From Vibrio hyugaensis (GTDB lineage: Bacteria; Pseudomonadota; Gammaproteobacteria; Enterobacterales; Vibrionaceae): DNA of 64,000 nt. A program made the translations under genes and the position numbers. Numbering within the stretch: the first letter of the stretch is position 1; each line of letters opens with the position of its first letter. Below the pieces are notes generated by a model. The model saw only the letters and a program-made list of their open reading frames with translations, made no database searches and was not told the DNA's origin. Shown here piece by piece: positions 44,275 to 55,151 of the stretch. The DNA lies in contig NZ_CP025795.1 in assembly GCF_002906655.1 (NCBI RefSeq), positions 1,798,001-1,862,000 of the forward strand. Reading direction: 5' to 3'.

Positions 44275-45906
44275 ATGTCCGCACAAACCATTCTTTCGGT
44301 GAAAAACCTGTCTGTCAGCTTTACGACAAACGATGGTATCGTCGATGCAGTAAAGAATGTGAGCTTCGACTTACAAGCAGGAGAAACACTGTCTATCGTT
44401 GGCGAATCAGGCTCAGGCAAATCTGTCTCAACCAATGCGTTGATGAGATTGCTACCAGATAATGCCATTTTGCATAATGACGCTTCTATCGTCTTTGAAG
44501 GCAAATCCATACTCGATAAGACAGAACGCCAAATGCAAAGCATCCGAGGCGATCGCATTGGTATGATTTTCCAAGAGCCAATGACGTCTCTGAACCCATA
44601 CATGCGCGTAGGTATTCAAGTGGCAGAAGCCATCATGTGCCATCGCCCTGTGAGTAAAAAACAAGCGAAGCAAAGAGTTCTCGAGTTGTTTGATTTGGTG
44701 CACTTGCCAAATCCACAACAAGCCTATGAGAAATACCCTCATGAATTTTCCGGTGGTCAGTTACAACGCATTATGATTGCGATGGCTCTGATCAACGAAC
44801 CAGATATCTTGATTGCTGACGAACCAACAACAGCGCTGGACGTTACCGTTCAAGCTGAAGTTCTATATCTGATTAAAGAAATCCAATCCAAGATGGGCAT
44901 GGCCATTTTATTCATCACTCACGACTTAGGCGTAGTGAAACACTTTGCAGACCGAGTCTTAGTCATGTGTAAAGGTGAAGTGGTAGAAGAAGGCATCACA
45001 GAAGCACTCTTCTCTGATCCACAACATGATTACACCAAGATGCTGATCAACTCGATTCCAAAAGGCAGTAAAGACCCAATTGAAGACAGCGCAAGAGAAC
45101 TGCTAAAAGCCGACGATATTCGTGTGAAGTTCTTAACTAAGTCGCATTTTATCGCCAGCAAAAACGAATACTTCGAAGCCGTCAAAGGCATTTCGCTGTC
45201 CCTAAAACAAGGTGAAACGCTGGGTATCGTTGGTGAGTCTGGTTCGGGTAAATCGACCTTAGGTCGCGCACTCATTGGCTTGCTTCCTTCGACTGGCAAG
45301 ATTCAGTTCAAAGGTCAGGATCTTTCTCTATTAGCTGATAAAGAACGTTTTGAATTGAAAAAAGATGTACAAATGGTGTTCCAAGATCCATATGGTTCAC
45401 TTTCTCCTCGTATGACCGTCGGTGACATCATTACCGAGGGTTTGACGGTCCACCAGCCTCAAATGAGTAAAGTGGAACGCACGCAGAAAGCACGTGATGT
45501 ACTTCGAGAAGTACGTTTAGATCCTGCATCTATCAACCGTTACCCGCATGAGTTCTCTGGTGGTCAGCGTCAACGTATTGCGATTGCACGTGCGTTAATT
45601 CTTGAGCCGTCTTTCATTTTACTTGATGAGCCAACATCCGCCTTAGACCGTTCTGTTCAATTGACCGTGATTGACCTACTGAAAGATCTACAGAAAAAAC
45701 ACAACATTGGTTATCTGTTTATCAGCCATGACCTTTCTGTGGTTAAAGCACTGTCTGATCGTGTTTTGGTCATGCAAAAGGGTGAGGTTATGGAGCAAGG
45801 TACAGCAGAAGATATTTTCCACAACCCACAAAGTGATTACACAAGAAAACTGATTGATGCCTCATTTGATCTTGAAAACAATGAAAATCAGAATGATGCT
45901 GCTTAG
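44275..45906 (+). CDS. double ABC ATPase, oligopeptide/YejF type
   Basis: 543 residues with two Opp/Dpp-type ATPase domains. First: Walker A GESGSGKSVS, signature FSGGQLQR, Walker B ILIADEPTTALD. Second: GESGSGKSTLG, signature FSGGQRQR, FILLDEPTSALD. Many stretches parallel E. coli YejF (VGDIITEGLTVHQPQMS, NIGYLFISHDLSVVKALSDR), the ATPase of a microcin C/peptide importer. No permease or binding protein gene is adjacent, so partners must be encoded elsewhere. AAGGAAA precedes the ATG; a GTG one codon earlier is the alternative. Confidence 0.92.
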   Translation: MSAQTILSVKNLSVSFTTNDGIVDAVKNVSFDLQAGETLSIVGESGSGKSVSTNALMRLLPDNAILHNDASIVFEGKSILDKTERQMQSIRGDRIGMIFQEPMTSLNPYMRVGIQVAEAIMCHRPVSKKQAKQRVLELFDLVHLPNPQQAYEKYPHEFSGGQLQRIMIAMALINEPDILIADEPTTALDVTVQAEVLYLIKEIQSKMGMAILFITHDLGVVKHFADRVLVMCKGEVVEEGITEALFSDPQHDYTKMLINSIPKGSKDPIEDSARELLKADDIRVKFLTKSHFIASKNEYFEAVKGISLSLKQGETLGIVGESGSGKSTLGRALIGLLPSTGKIQFKGQDLSLLADKERFELKKDVQMVFQDPYGSLSPRMTVGDIITEGLTVHQPQMSKVERTQKARDVLREVRLDPASINRYPHEFSGGQRQRIAIARALILEPSFILLDEPTSALDRSVQLTVIDLLKDLQKKHNIGYLFISHDLSVVKALSDRVLVMQKGEVMEQGTAEDIFHNPQSDYTRKLIDASFDLENNENQNDAA

Positions 45907-46070
45907 ATTCATCACAGTTTCATATTCATAAACTAGGATTAAAGTATGGCGAATCTTTCGCCATAACTACGAAAATGGTATAGCTGCCATTCGGTTTGGC
46001 CGCCGAGACTGGTTGGTTCAAAGTTAGGCTTAGTCACCCTAATTGATATATTGAGTTCCCCCAACCATGA

Positions 46071-46102
46071 AAAATGCCGCGATGGATGTCGCGGCATTTT
46101 TT
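46071..46102. terminator. bidirectional terminator
   Basis: Twelve-base stem AAAATGCCGCGA/TCGCGGCATTTT with loop TGGATG and T run; shared by the ABC ATPase gene and the convergent peptidase gene. Confidence 0.9.
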
Positions 46103-46126
46103 ATTGTATCGAGTCGGTGAGTCGTA

Positions 46127-48166
46127 CTAAATATCGAGTGTTTCAATGCCCATGTTATACAACGCGAACGCGTAAACATCGGTGGTCAAGTCAATTTGTT
46201 TACGTAGCGGCATACCCGCACCATGACCTGCATCCACATCAATACGAATCAGCACCGGATTGTCTCCCTGATGCTTATCTTGCAGCTCTGCAATGAACTT
46301 GTATGAGTGAGCGGGAACGACTCGGTCATCATGATCCGCGGTCGTTACGAGCGTTGCTGGGTACGCTACGCCCTCTTTCACATTATGCACAGGCGAATAG
46401 TCTAGGATGTATTTAAACATCGCTTCACTTTGCTCAGAGGTACCAAAATCGTACTTCCAGCCTTCACCAGAGGTAAAAGTGTGATAACGAAGCATGTCCA
46501 GCACACCAACGGCAGGAATCGCAACTTTAAACAGTTCCGGACGTTGAGTCATACACGCACCAACTAGCAATCCGCCATTTGAGCCACCACGAATCGCAAG
46601 GCGCTCTGAGCTGGTATAATCGTGCTCAATCAGGTATTCCGCCGCGGCAATAAAGTCATCAAATACGTTTTGCTTTTGTTGCTGAGTACCTGCATTGTGC
46701 CAAGCTTTGCCGTATTCACCGCCACCACGCATGTTTGCCACCGCGTAGATACCACCCAGTTCTAACCAGTTGGCGACATTTCCTGAGAACATCGGCGTCA
46801 AACTGATATTGAAACCACCATAGCCATACAGCATGGTTGGCGCTGTACCATCTAGCTTCGTGCCTTTCTTATACGAGATAATCATCGGCACTTTCGTCCC
46901 GTCTTTCGAGGTGTAGAACACTTGCTGAGATTCGTATTCTTTACGGTCGAACGGTGCTTTCGATTCTTGATAAAGCGCAGACTCGCCACTTTCTACATCA
47001 AAAGAGAAAATGGTTGGTGGCGTCACGTAATTGGTAAAAGAGTAGTAAAGTGTCTTATCTTCTGCTTTCCCTTGCAGACCATACACAGTGCCTTGGTCAG
47101 GTAAAGTAACGTCACGCACTAACTCACCTTGATAAGTAAACTGCTGAACGTTAGACAAAACATCGACCATGTAAGTCGCGAATAAATAACCACCGCCTTT
47201 GCTGATATCAAGCGGCTGCTCTTGCTCGGCGATGATCTCGTTCCATTGCTGGGTTTGAGTGTTGTAGCCAACCACTTTGCCGTTAGGCGCATCTAGGTTG
47301 GTGTAGAAGATAAGGGTATCACCTTGGTTATCAATCAGATGTGTATCACCATCGGTTGTATCTCGAAGTGTGATAACGTCTTGTTCTTCTGAAGCCAGAT
47401 CGACATAAAACATTCGGTTACCCGACGTAGATTCTGCACCTGTAATAATAAGGAAGCGATCATCTTTGGTTGTCACACCAGAAACATAGCGATGCTTTTG
47501 TGAGTCCGATGCCCCAAAGACGACTTTATCTTCTGTCTGCGGCGTGCCTAACGCATGGTAGTAAAGCTTGTGCTGCTCAGTACGCGCCGAAAGCTCACTG
47601 CCCTTTGGTTTGTCATAGCTCGCGTAGTAAAAGCCTTTATTACCAAGCCAAGAAATTGTCGTGAACTTAGCGTCGACAATTTCAGGCTCAAGCTGCTCTT
47701 TCGTTTCCACATCAATGACAAAAATCTTGCGCCAATCGCTGCCACCCTCAGAAATGGAATACGCAACAAGCGTATCGTCTTTAGAGAATTTCACTTCACC
47801 AAGCGACGTTGTCCCTTCTTCTGAAAACGTATTTGGATCTAGGAAGACTTCCGCCTCTTCATCCCCTTTTCGACGGTATAAAACACTCTGGTTCTGCAAA
47901 CCATCATTTTTATAGAAGTAGGTATATTCACCGTGAACAAAGGGTTGAGAGTACTTTTCGTAGTTCTGACTGTTCGCCACTAAATCACGAATTTGTTGGC
48001 GAAAAGGAATCTGACCTAGGTAATCAAAGGTCACTGAGTTTTGTCCTGAAACCCACTCTGCGGTTTCTTGGCTAAGGTCATCCTCTAACCAGCGATATGG
48101 GTCTGCAATGTCGTGACCAAAATAAGTGTCGACGACAGAATCTTTACGAGTTTTTGGGTAATGCAT
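46127..48166 (-). CDS. prolyl oligopeptidase (S9A), cytosolic
   Basis: 679 residues without a signal peptide. The start (DTYFGHDIADPYRWLEDDLS) and propeller match prolyl endopeptidase. The hydrolase domain has the S9A nucleophile RGGSNGGLL (about 529), Asp in DHDDRVVPAHSYKF and His in DAGHGAG. It cuts proline-containing peptides shorter than about 30 residues. It contrasts with the exported S9 enzyme at 8642, which has GSSAGG and a signal peptide. A single gene. Confidence 0.94.
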   Translation of the reverse strand: MHYPKTRKDSVVDTYFGHDIADPYRWLEDDLSQETAEWVSGQNSVTFDYLGQIPFRQQIRDLVANSQNYEKYSQPFVHGEYTYFYKNDGLQNQSVLYRRKGDEEAEVFLDPNTFSEEGTTSLGEVKFSKDDTLVAYSISEGGSDWRKIFVIDVETKEQLEPEIVDAKFTTISWLGNKGFYYASYDKPKGSELSARTEQHKLYYHALGTPQTEDKVVFGASDSQKHRYVSGVTTKDDRFLIITGAESTSGNRMFYVDLASEEQDVITLRDTTDGDTHLIDNQGDTLIFYTNLDAPNGKVVGYNTQTQQWNEIIAEQEQPLDISKGGGYLFATYMVDVLSNVQQFTYQGELVRDVTLPDQGTVYGLQGKAEDKTLYYSFTNYVTPPTIFSFDVESGESALYQESKAPFDRKEYESQQVFYTSKDGTKVPMIISYKKGTKLDGTAPTMLYGYGGFNISLTPMFSGNVANWLELGGIYAVANMRGGGEYGKAWHNAGTQQQKQNVFDDFIAAAEYLIEHDYTSSERLAIRGGSNGGLLVGACMTQRPELFKVAIPAVGVLDMLRYHTFTSGEGWKYDFGTSEQSEAMFKYILDYSPVHNVKEGVAYPATLVTTADHDDRVVPAHSYKFIAELQDKHQGDNPVLIRIDVDAGHGAGMPLRKQIDLTTDVYAFALYNMGIETLDI

Positions 48167-48303
48167 AACGTCCGTGTTACTCCGTTTGAAGTTAAGTGTT
48201 TTGTTTTATTATTTTTTTGAGATTTACTCTCAATACCTACCTTAGGGTTCAAATACCGAATTTCAACCAATAGATTGAAACATTTCTCGTATTTATGAAC
48301 CAA

Positions 48304-49203
48304 TTAAAAGTAATGCGAAATAGTGAGGTATCGTTCTCGAATGTGCTCAATCAAGAGTTTTACTTTGTTCGGTGGTTGACGAGTAAATGGATAAACTGCG
48401 TAGATACCCAGCTTTTTACCGACTAATTCAGGGAAAATATCCACCAGCTCACCACTGCGAATGTCGTGATAAACCAAGCAACGTGGTACGTAGGCGATAC
48501 CATGCCCACCTAAGGCTGCTTTTCTTAGTGCAGTAGCGTTATCCGTAGAAAAGCTACCCGACACTTTGACGATGTAGTCACCCTGTTTACCTTTGAACTG
48601 CCAATCGGTAGCACCGGTAGTTTGATAGGCGTATTGCAAACAGTTGTGTGCGGTTAGGTCGATAGGCTCAATCGGTTTGCCATTCTTGGCGATGTAAGAG
48701 GGCGAGGCACAAACCACCCATTGCGAGTCCAAAATATGTCGCGCAATCAGGCTAGAATCTTCGAGATAACCAGTGCGAATCACTAAGTCATATCCACACT
48801 CCACCAAATCCACAAAACGATTATCCAATGACATGTCGACCGTTAAGCCAGGGTGCATATTACAAAACTCAGCGACAGCGTCCGCCAAAATCAAATCACC
48901 CGAGATAGTCGGTACCGACATTTTGATATGACCACTAACATTCTCACCAAAGCCTGAAACTGCATCCATAGCCTCTTGAGTGGCTTGCTTCACATTTTTA
49001 GCACTGTGTAACAAAACCTTTCCTGCTTCAGTCAGCGTCAATTTACGTGTTGTTCGATATAATAGCTGAGCACCAATTTCTTCCTCTAGACGAGCAATCC
49101 TCTTACTAACTACTGAATTTGTAAGGTTATTTTCTTCCGCCACCTTACTAAAGCTGCCCATTTCTATCACCTGAGAAAACAGGATTAGGTCATCTGCACG
49201 CAT
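48304..49203 (-). CDS. LysR-family regulator next to lldPD
   Basis: 299 residues. The N-terminal winged helix reads FSQVIEMGSFSKVAEENNLT, SVVSKRIARLEEEIGAQLLY and RTTRKLTLTEAG. The effector domain follows from about 90 (VSGHIKMSVPTISGDLILAD). It is divergent from lldP with a 156-base gap, so it probably controls L-lactate uptake and oxidation. It differs from E. coli, where the GntR-type LldR does this. No clear LysR T-N11-A pair stands out in the AT-rich gap. Confidence 0.9.
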   Translation of the reverse strand: MRADDLILFSQVIEMGSFSKVAEENNLTNSVVSKRIARLEEEIGAQLLYRTTRKLTLTEAGKVLLHSAKNVKQATQEAMDAVSGFGENVSGHIKMSVPTISGDLILADAVAEFCNMHPGLTVDMSLDNRFVDLVECGYDLVIRTGYLEDSSLIARHILDSQWVVCASPSYIAKNGKPIEPIDLTAHNCLQYAYQTTGATDWQFKGKQGDYIVKVSGSFSTDNATALRKAALGGHGIAYVPRCLVYHDIRSGELVDIFPELVGKKLGIYAVYPFTRQPPNKVKLLIEHIRERYLTISHYF

Positions 49204-49359
49204 CGATTATGTCACTTTTGGAATAAATTAATTTCATTATTTCCCTATATCTATAAAAAATAAAGGGGTAAATTCACGCCAAATTAACAAAACCATTACA
49301 ACAAAAATCATCTCTACAGCATAAAGCCGTTCGAGAAGTCAGCGTACGAGGATGTACCA

Positions 49360-51051
49360 ATGAGTGAAACCCTACTTGCCCTTGTGGCGTTTTCGCCAAT
49401 TGTTGTCGCCGCCATATTGTTGGTTGGTCTCAACTGGCCTGCGAAAAAAGCCATGCCCGTTGCGTTCGGAATAACCGTCGCTATCGCCCTAATGTTTTGG
49501 GATATGTCAGCGACTCGCGTACTGGCGTCTGTCTTCCAAGGATTAGGTATTACTGTCTCTGTTCTATGGATCGTGTTTGGTGCCATCTTCTTGCTCAACA
49601 CTTTAAAACACACTGGCGCGATCACCACTATTCGCAATGGGTTTACTGATATTTCAGCCGATCGTCGCGTACAAGCCATCATCATTGCTTGGTGTTTTGG
49701 CTCCTTTATTGAAGGCGCATCTGGCTTCGGTACCCCTGCCGCTATCGCCGCTCCGCTACTGGTTGCTATCGGTTTTCCTGCACTTGCTGCTGTACTTATG
49801 GGCATGATGATCCAATCAACGCCAGTATCGTTCGGTGCGGTTGGTACACCAATCATCGTCGGCGTGAACAAAGGTTTAGATACGCACAATATCGGTGAAG
49901 CGCTAATTGCTCATGGCTCAACATGGGACGCGTACCTACAACAAATCACCGCGAGCGTAGCAATGATTCACGCAACGGTTGGCACCATGATTCCAGTACT
50001 CATGGCAATGATGTTGACGCGCTTCTTCGGTAAGAACAAGAGCTGGAGCGAAGGTCTAGACATTCTGCCGTTCGCGTTATTTGCAGGCGTAGCCTTTACC
50101 GTTCCTTACGCACTTACTGGCGTGTTCCTAGGCGCAGAGTTCCCATCACTGATTGGTGGTCTAGTTGGTCTAGCCATTGTGGTTACTGCGGCGAAAAAAG
50201 GCTTCCTAGTACCAAAAACCAAATGGGACTTCGAGAGCGAAGATAAGTGGCCAGCAGAATGGCTAGGTTCTCTAAAGATCAATCTTAATGACAACCCTGG
50301 CAAGCCAATGAGCCTAACAAAGGCTTGGGCACCATACGTGATGCTAGCGGTTATCCTAGTGGCAAGCCGCGTAAGCCCTGAGCTCAAAGGCCTGCTTAAG
50401 AGCGTAAGCCTATCGTTTAGCAATATTCTTGGCGAAACGGGTATTAGCACGGCAATTCAACCTTTCTACCTTCCGGGTGGCATCTTAGTCTTCGTAGCGT
50501 TACTTGCGGTTCTTCTGCAAGGTGGTGGAGCTAAGTCACTAGGCAAAGCGTTTGGCGAATCAAGCAAGACACTAATCGGTGCAGGTTTCGTTCTTGTGTT
50601 CACCATCCCTATGGTTCGTATCTTTATTAACTCAGGTGTCAACGGCGCCGAGCTAGCAAGTATGCCTGTAACGACGGCGAACTTTGCAGCAGACCTCGTT
50701 GGCTCAGCATTCCCGGCGTTGAGCGCTACCGTTGGTGCCCTTGGTGCATTCATCGCCGGCTCTAATACCGTGTCGAACATGATGTTCAGCCAGTTCCAGT
50801 TCGAAGTAGCGCAGACACTGACTATCTCAAGTGCCATTGTGGTTGCCCTTCAAGCGGTTGGCGCTGCTGCCGGTAACATGATTGCCATCCATAACGTAGT
50901 GGCGGCCTCTGCAACGGTTGGTCTGCTAGGACGAGAAGGTGCAACACTGCGTAAAACCATCATCCCAACATTCTACTACCTTGTTGTGACAGGCATCATC
51001 GGTTTGATTCTGATTTACGGATTCCAACTGACCGACGCCTTAATGAAGTAA
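49360..51051 (+). CDS. lldP: L-lactate permease
   Basis: 563 residues, about 12-14 membrane helices, LctP family. Typical segments are [38 protein letters not shown] and [20 protein letters not shown]. It imports lactate with protons (glycolate is also used by family members). GAGGAT lies before the ATG. lldD follows after a 289-base structured spacer. Confidence 0.94.
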   Translation: MSETLLALVAFSPIVVAAILLVGLNWPAKKAMPVAFGITVAIALMFWDMSATRVLASVFQGLGITVSVLWIVFGAIFLLNTLKHTGAITTIRNGFTDISADRRVQAIIIAWCFGSFIEGASGFGTPAAIAAPLLVAIGFPALAAVLMGMMIQSTPVSFGAVGTPIIVGVNKGLDTHNIGEALIAHGSTWDAYLQQITASVAMIHATVGTMIPVLMAMMLTRFFGKNKSWSEGLDILPFALFAGVAFTVPYALTGVFLGAEFPSLIGGLVGLAIVVTAAKKGFLVPKTKWDFESEDKWPAEWLGSLKINLNDNPGKPMSLTKAWAPYVMLAVILVASRVSPELKGLLKSVSLSFSNILGETGISTAIQPFYLPGGILVFVALLAVLLQGGGAKSLGKAFGESSKTLIGAGFVLVFTIPMVRIFINSGVNGAELASMPVTTANFAADLVGSAFPALSATVGALGAFIAGSNTVSNMMFSQFQFEVAQTLTISSAIVVALQAVGAAAGNMIAIHNVVAASATVGLLGREGATLRKTIIPTFYYLVVTGIIGLILIYGFQLTDALMK

Positions 51052-51058
51052 CACTTAC

Positions 51059-51227
51059 GCAGGGTTTCCCCGCCCTGCACTTTCTCTGGCACAGCGGTCA
51101 GCACTACTACCCCGACATTTTTGGTGTGGCTTGCTGCATCAATCCCCCGACCGGTGTGCCAGTCTTTTTCAGTACAGATAAGTGATTGTTCCGTGTATGG
51201 AATGCCTCACAGCTCAATCACTTATCT
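51059..51227 (+). other. structured spacer between lldP and lldD
   Basis: Three stem-loops in series: GCAGGG/CCCTGC (51059-51078); a 14-base stem with one mismatch, 51086-51099 with 51149-51162, followed by TCTTTTTC, terminator-like; and a perfect 13-base stem, 51176-51188 with 51215-51227, enclosing a small TTCC/GGAA hairpin. Further short hairpins lie at about 51248-51280. The spacer probably sets unequal expression of permease and dehydrogenase. Confidence 0.6.
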
Positions 51228-51340
51228 ATACTCTATTCTGATGTCGACTGCCGAAAGGATGGCAGCCAGTGAAACACTGACAGAGCAGGTGCTCATTGAC
51301 TCAGGACGCAATCTTAGAATAACAGCCAGGACACACGAAT

Positions 51341-52480
51341 ATGATTATCTCTGCTTCTACAGATTACCGCGCTGCTGCGAAAGCCAAGCTGCCTCCATTC
51401 CTTTTCCATTACATTGATGGCGGTTCATACGACGAGCGCACATTAAAGCGCAACACCGATGACTTAGGTGACGTTGCACTGCGTCAGCGTGTTCTGCGTG
51501 ATATGAGCGATCTAAGCCTAGAAACAGAAATCTTCGGCGAGAAGTTGGCAATGCCAATCGCTCTAGCTCCTGTTGGCCTGACCGGCATGTACGCGCGACG
51601 TGGTGAGGTTCAAGCAGCAAAAGCGGCAGAAAAGAAAGGCATTCCTTTCACCATGTCGACCGTATCCGTTTGTCCAATTGAAGAAGTGGCACCTGCGATT
51701 GAGCGCCCAATGTGGTTCCAACTGTATGTTCTAAAAGACCGTGGTTTTATGAAGAACGTATTGGAACGCGCAAAAGCAGCAGGCGTGACGACACTGGTCT
51801 TCACTGTGGATATGCCCGTTCCTGGCGCACGATACCGTGACATGCACTCTGGCATGAGTGGCCCAAATGCAGCCATGCGCCGTGTATTCCAATCTATGCT
51901 TCATCCAAGCTGGGCTCTTGATGTTGGTGTATTAGGCAAGCCACACGACTTAGGTAATATCTCCACTTACCGTGGCGAACCGACGAAACTGGAAGATTAC
52001 ATTGGCTGGCTAGGTGCAAACTTCGATCCTTCGATCTCTTGGAAAGATCTCGAGTGGATTCGAGATTTTTGGGATGGCCCAATGGTCATCAAGGGCATTC
52101 TGGATGAGGAAGACGCGAAAGACGCCGTTCGTTTCGGTGCCGATGGTATTGTAGTGTCTAACCACGGTGGTCGTCAGCTTGATGGTGTGCTTTCAACAGC
52201 CAAAGCACTGCCAAGCATCGCTGATGCAGTTAAAGGTGACCTGAAGATTTTTGTCGATTCAGGTATCCGTACCGGCCTGGATGTGGTTCGTATGTTGGCG
52301 CTTGGTGCAGACTGTACTCTGCTTGGTCGCTCTTTTGTTTACGCGCTCGCAGCACAAGGTGGTACTGGTGTTGAGAACTTGCTCGACCTTTATGACAAAG
52401 AAATGCGCGTAGCAATGACGCTAACGGGAGCGAAGACTATTGCGGACCTATCGCGTGATTCTTTGGTTAAGATGGCATAG
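51341..52480 (+). CDS. lldD: L-lactate dehydrogenase (FMN)
   Basis: 379 residues, the length of E. coli LldD. FMN-dependent alpha-hydroxyacid oxidase family, membrane-associated, passing electrons to quinone. Visible: [18 protein letters not shown] at the start, [16 protein letters not shown], the active-site [10 protein letters not shown] (catalytic His) and [24 protein letters not shown] precedes the ATG. With lldP it allows growth on L-lactate. Confidence 0.95.
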   Translation: MIISASTDYRAAAKAKLPPFLFHYIDGGSYDERTLKRNTDDLGDVALRQRVLRDMSDLSLETEIFGEKLAMPIALAPVGLTGMYARRGEVQAAKAAEKKGIPFTMSTVSVCPIEEVAPAIERPMWFQLYVLKDRGFMKNVLERAKAAGVTTLVFTVDMPVPGARYRDMHSGMSGPNAAMRRVFQSMLHPSWALDVGVLGKPHDLGNISTYRGEPTKLEDYIGWLGANFDPSISWKDLEWIRDFWDGPMVIKGILDEEDAKDAVRFGADGIVVSNHGGRQLDGVLSTAKALPSIADAVKGDLKIFVDSGIRTGLDVVRMLALGADCTLLGRSFVYALAAQGGTGVENLLDLYDKEMRVAMTLTGAKTIADLSRDSLVKMA

Positions 52481-52507
52481 ACACAAAAACGCTCTACCCA
52501 TTAATAC

Positions 52508-52534
52508 AAAAGCGAGCTCAATGAGCTCGCTTTT
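52508..52534. terminator. terminator after lldD
   Basis: Twelve-base stem AAAAGCGAGCTC/GAGCTCGCTTTT with loop AAT, shared with the convergent XRE gene. Confidence 0.9.
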
Positions 52535-52551
52535 GCGTTTAGGAATTCGAA

Positions 52552-52899
52552 TTAGCGGACGTGATGTTCGTACTCAATCACAACTTGATTACCTTCAATA
52601 AAAACATTGCAGATATCGCCATCGACAGTCACTCGATTTTGCAGGTAAACCGAGCCCGAACCTGATACATCGCGCTCTGTCATTGATGGGATGACTTGAC
52701 CAGGGCGAACATGTAATTGCTCGCATAGTTGTTTAACAAACCCTAATGTTAACGGAGCATTGCCGCGTAACAGAGAAGAGAATTCATGCAGACTTAAACC
52801 TAGACGTTTTGCCATCTCCATTTGGGTAAGGTGCATTTTTGCTTTTTGCGACATCCAAATGTCGTAGAGCGCATTTCTATCTAGCTCTGTGAATTCCAT
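52552..52899 (-). CDS. XRE-type helix-turn-helix protein
   Basis: 115 residues. The HTH lies at about 22-70 (LTQMEMAKRLGLSLHEFSSL, then LRGNAPLTLGFVKQLCEQL). The C-terminal 45 residues look like a small beta domain (SVYLQNRVTVDGDICNVFIE). It should bind DNA as a dimer. It is a single gene convergent with lldD; targets are unknown. Confidence 0.82.
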   Translation of the reverse strand: MEFTELDRNALYDIWMSQKAKMHLTQMEMAKRLGLSLHEFSSLLRGNAPLTLGFVKQLCEQLHVRPGQVIPSMTERDVSGSGSVYLQNRVTVDGDICNVFIEGNQVVIEYEHHVR

Positions 52900-53249
52900 G
52901 ATTCATCTCCGTATATCAAAGTAACCATAAAGTCTCATATTTGAGCTTGATAAATGTTAGCGATGAGTCAAAGAACCTACAATTGACGGTTCGAATGATA
53001 GCGGTTCTCTTTCAAACTTCGAGTTTCATCACACCTGATAAAGGGAATAACACATCAATTACATTTAGCATTAGGATTCATGCCCTTGTAATTACATATA
53101 AGTCATTAATGCAACTCTAAACAGGGAACGGACTTCTCCCTCTTTCTTATCAACGAAAACACATCATGCAACATGCATCATTTGTTCTAGGGCGAACATG
53201 TAAACTCTGCTACCTTTCACTCATTGTTATATAAAAAGAAAATTCAACT
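52900..53249. other. intergenic region, no gene seen
   Basis: AT-rich divergent region between the XRE-type gene and the MscS gene. It holds short near-palindromes around ATGCAACATGCAT (53165-53177) but no ORF with a ribosome site and no clear promoter. Confidence 0.5.
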
Positions 53250-54353
53250 ATGCCGCAGTGGTTTACAGAACTTCAACATTACGTCATGGCCAACCATCAA
53301 GACTGGAGTAGCAGTGTGTTATTCATCACTATTGCCAGCTTTCTCGCTTGGGTTGCATGGCGTGTTTTATATTCTCGCCTCGCAATACTGTTTGAGAAAA
53401 CCCCATTTCATTGGGACGATTTATTGCTAGAAGCGCTGAAGACACCGATCAGCACCTTAATTTGGTGTTGGCCTGCCACGGTTTCTATCGGGATCGTATT
53501 ACAGAGTGAGCTAGGAAATGAGTTCAACTGGTTGAGTACACTTAAACTTATCCTCGTGATCAGTATTCTAGTTTGGATTGTAATGCGTCTTATCACTAAC
53601 GTGGAAGACTACGTTCTCGAACAGAAAACTCGTGACGAAACCACCGTACAAGCCGTAGCGAAAGTCGCGCGCCTGTTCTTTATCATCATCGGAGTTCTAA
53701 CGGTAATGCAAGCGTTTGGACTTAGCTTGTCTGGTTTACTGACCTTTGGTGGTGTTGGTGGTTTGATTGTCGGTTTGGCAGCAAAAGATTTATTGTCGAA
53801 CTTCTTTGGTGGTTTGATGATTTACTTCGACCGCCCATTCAAAGTTGGCGATTGGATCCGCTCTCCTGACCGCCAAATTGAAGGCACGGTAGAACGCATT
53901 GGCTGGCGTATGACGAGCATTCGAACCTTCGACAAGCGCCCCCTGTATGTCCCAAACTCTGTATTTAGCAACATCGTGGTAGAAAACCCATCGCGCATGT
54001 TGAACCGCCGAATCTTCGAGACCATTGGCTTACGTTACGACGACGCAGACAAAGTGCCGGCGATCATTGATGCGGTTCGCGATATGCTCAAAAACCACAA
54101 AGACATCGATACACGCCAAACGTTAATCGTAAACTTTGATGCGTTTGGCGCGTCTTCACTGAACTTCTTCATCTATACCTTCACCAAAACGGTGAACTGG
54201 GTGCGTTACCACGAAGTGAAGCAAGATGTCCTGTTAGAAGTCATGGCAATCATTAAGAAGCACGAAGCAGACATCGCCTTCCCTACACAAACGCTCAAGC
54301 TAGACCCTATTCAAATGGCAAAAGCCCAAGTGCAAGACGACAGCGGCTTTTAA
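53250..54353 (+). CDS. MscS-family mechanosensitive channel (YnaI-like)
   Basis: 367 residues with five membrane helices. The pore helix and beta domain are clear: [40 protein letters not shown] and [38 protein letters not shown] follows. The pattern is close to E. coli YnaI. It releases small solutes under membrane tension. The ribosome site is weak; other starts are not better. Confidence 0.92.
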   Translation: MPQWFTELQHYVMANHQDWSSSVLFITIASFLAWVAWRVLYSRLAILFEKTPFHWDDLLLEALKTPISTLIWCWPATVSIGIVLQSELGNEFNWLSTLKLILVISILVWIVMRLITNVEDYVLEQKTRDETTVQAVAKVARLFFIIIGVLTVMQAFGLSLSGLLTFGGVGGLIVGLAAKDLLSNFFGGLMIYFDRPFKVGDWIRSPDRQIEGTVERIGWRMTSIRTFDKRPLYVPNSVFSNIVVENPSRMLNRRIFETIGLRYDDADKVPAIIDAVRDMLKNHKDIDTRQTLIVNFDAFGASSLNFFIYTFTKTVNWVRYHEVKQDVLLEVMAIIKKHEADIAFPTQTLKLDPIQMAKAQVQDDSGF

Positions 54354-54373
54354 ATTCAAGCTGGACAAACGAC

Positions 54374-54404
54374 AAAGCCCGCTCGTTCATTCAGCGGGCT
54401 TTTT
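54374..54404. terminator. terminator after MscS gene
   Basis: Ten-base stem AAAGCCCGCT/AGCGGGCTTT and T run; shared with the convergent carbonic anhydrase gene. Confidence 0.88.
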
Positions 54405-54428
54405 CATTGATAGCAGCTTTAACCGTTA

Positions 54429-55151
54429 TTATTGCGCCAGGATCATACGTGCGTTCAAAGGCTGAATTGGACGATTGTTGTGACCCATTGCTTTCGCAAA
54501 CTCTTTTACTTGTTCAGATGAAATGGTTTGTGTCTCTTTAATCACCAACCAACGTACACCTTCAGAGCATGGTGGCGTCGTCAAAGAACCATTAAAGCGG
54601 TAGTATTCTTTATCACTTGGGATAAGTGCTTCCGAATCAAACGGGACTTTAATCGCCACGTCTTGGTCTTTGCTAGGAATATTTTGTAGTAACTTAGCCA
54701 GCTCTGGGTTCGCGTCACCCAGCTCAAAGAACACCGCAACGACCGCGAGATGACCAGCCTTATCAGCGTGTACAAAGTGTGCTTCTAATGGGTATTCTTT
54801 GCCATCAACATGGTTTTCAGAAGGCGTATGGAAGTGGAACTGTTTTAGCGTAAACTCTTTACCATCAATCGTTAGCGTGTTTTTGCCTTCTAAACTGGTC
54901 TGTAAAGTGTGGCCATTATTCAGTAGTGAAATCACCTTACCTTCGTAGTCAAAATTCAGTTTTTCTAACTTCGCTTCCGTCGTCGATTCAATATTGATTG
55001 GACTTTGATTTTGGCCTTTTGCACACTCAGAAGCGAACTCCCCCCAATTAGCAGGACCATGCTCACCCTCATATCCCCAGTTTGCTGCGTTTGCTGTGCC
55101 TGCGAATACTAATGCTAAACCAAGTGCTGTCAGTGACTTTCTCATTTTCAT
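54429..55151 (-). CDS. periplasmic alpha-carbonic anhydrase
   Basis: 240 residues with a signal peptide ending TANA. Alpha-class signatures are present: QSPINIE, the zinc histidines in FHFHTPSENH and EAHFVH, and LTTPPCSEGVRWLV. Two cysteines (SECAK and PPCSE) likely form the usual disulfide. It converts CO2 and water to bicarbonate in the periplasm. A single gene under its own upstream region. Confidence 0.95.
   Translation of the reverse strand: MKMRKSLTALGLALVFAGTANAANWGYEGEHGPANWGEFASECAKGQNQSPINIESTTEAKLEKLNFDYEGKVISLLNNGHTLQTSLEGKNTLTIDGKEFTLKQFHFHTPSENHVDGKEYPLEAHFVHADKAGHLAVVAVFFELGDANPELAKLLQNIPSKDQDVAIKVPFDSEALIPSDKEYYRFNGSLTTPPCSEGVRWLVIKETQTISSEQVKEFAKAMGHNNRPIQPLNARMILAQ

Noticed and set aside
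51121..51417. 98-codon plus-strand ORF between lldP and lldD
   Set aside because: It runs through the stem-loops and into the lldD start in another frame, and looks like nothing known; the spacer is better explained by RNA structure.
52702..53203. Exact 15-base repeat AGGGCGAACATGTAA at 52702-52716 and 53189-53203
   Set aside because: One copy is inside the XRE-type coding region and one or two such chance pairs are expected in a window this size; the closeness is noted but not convincing.
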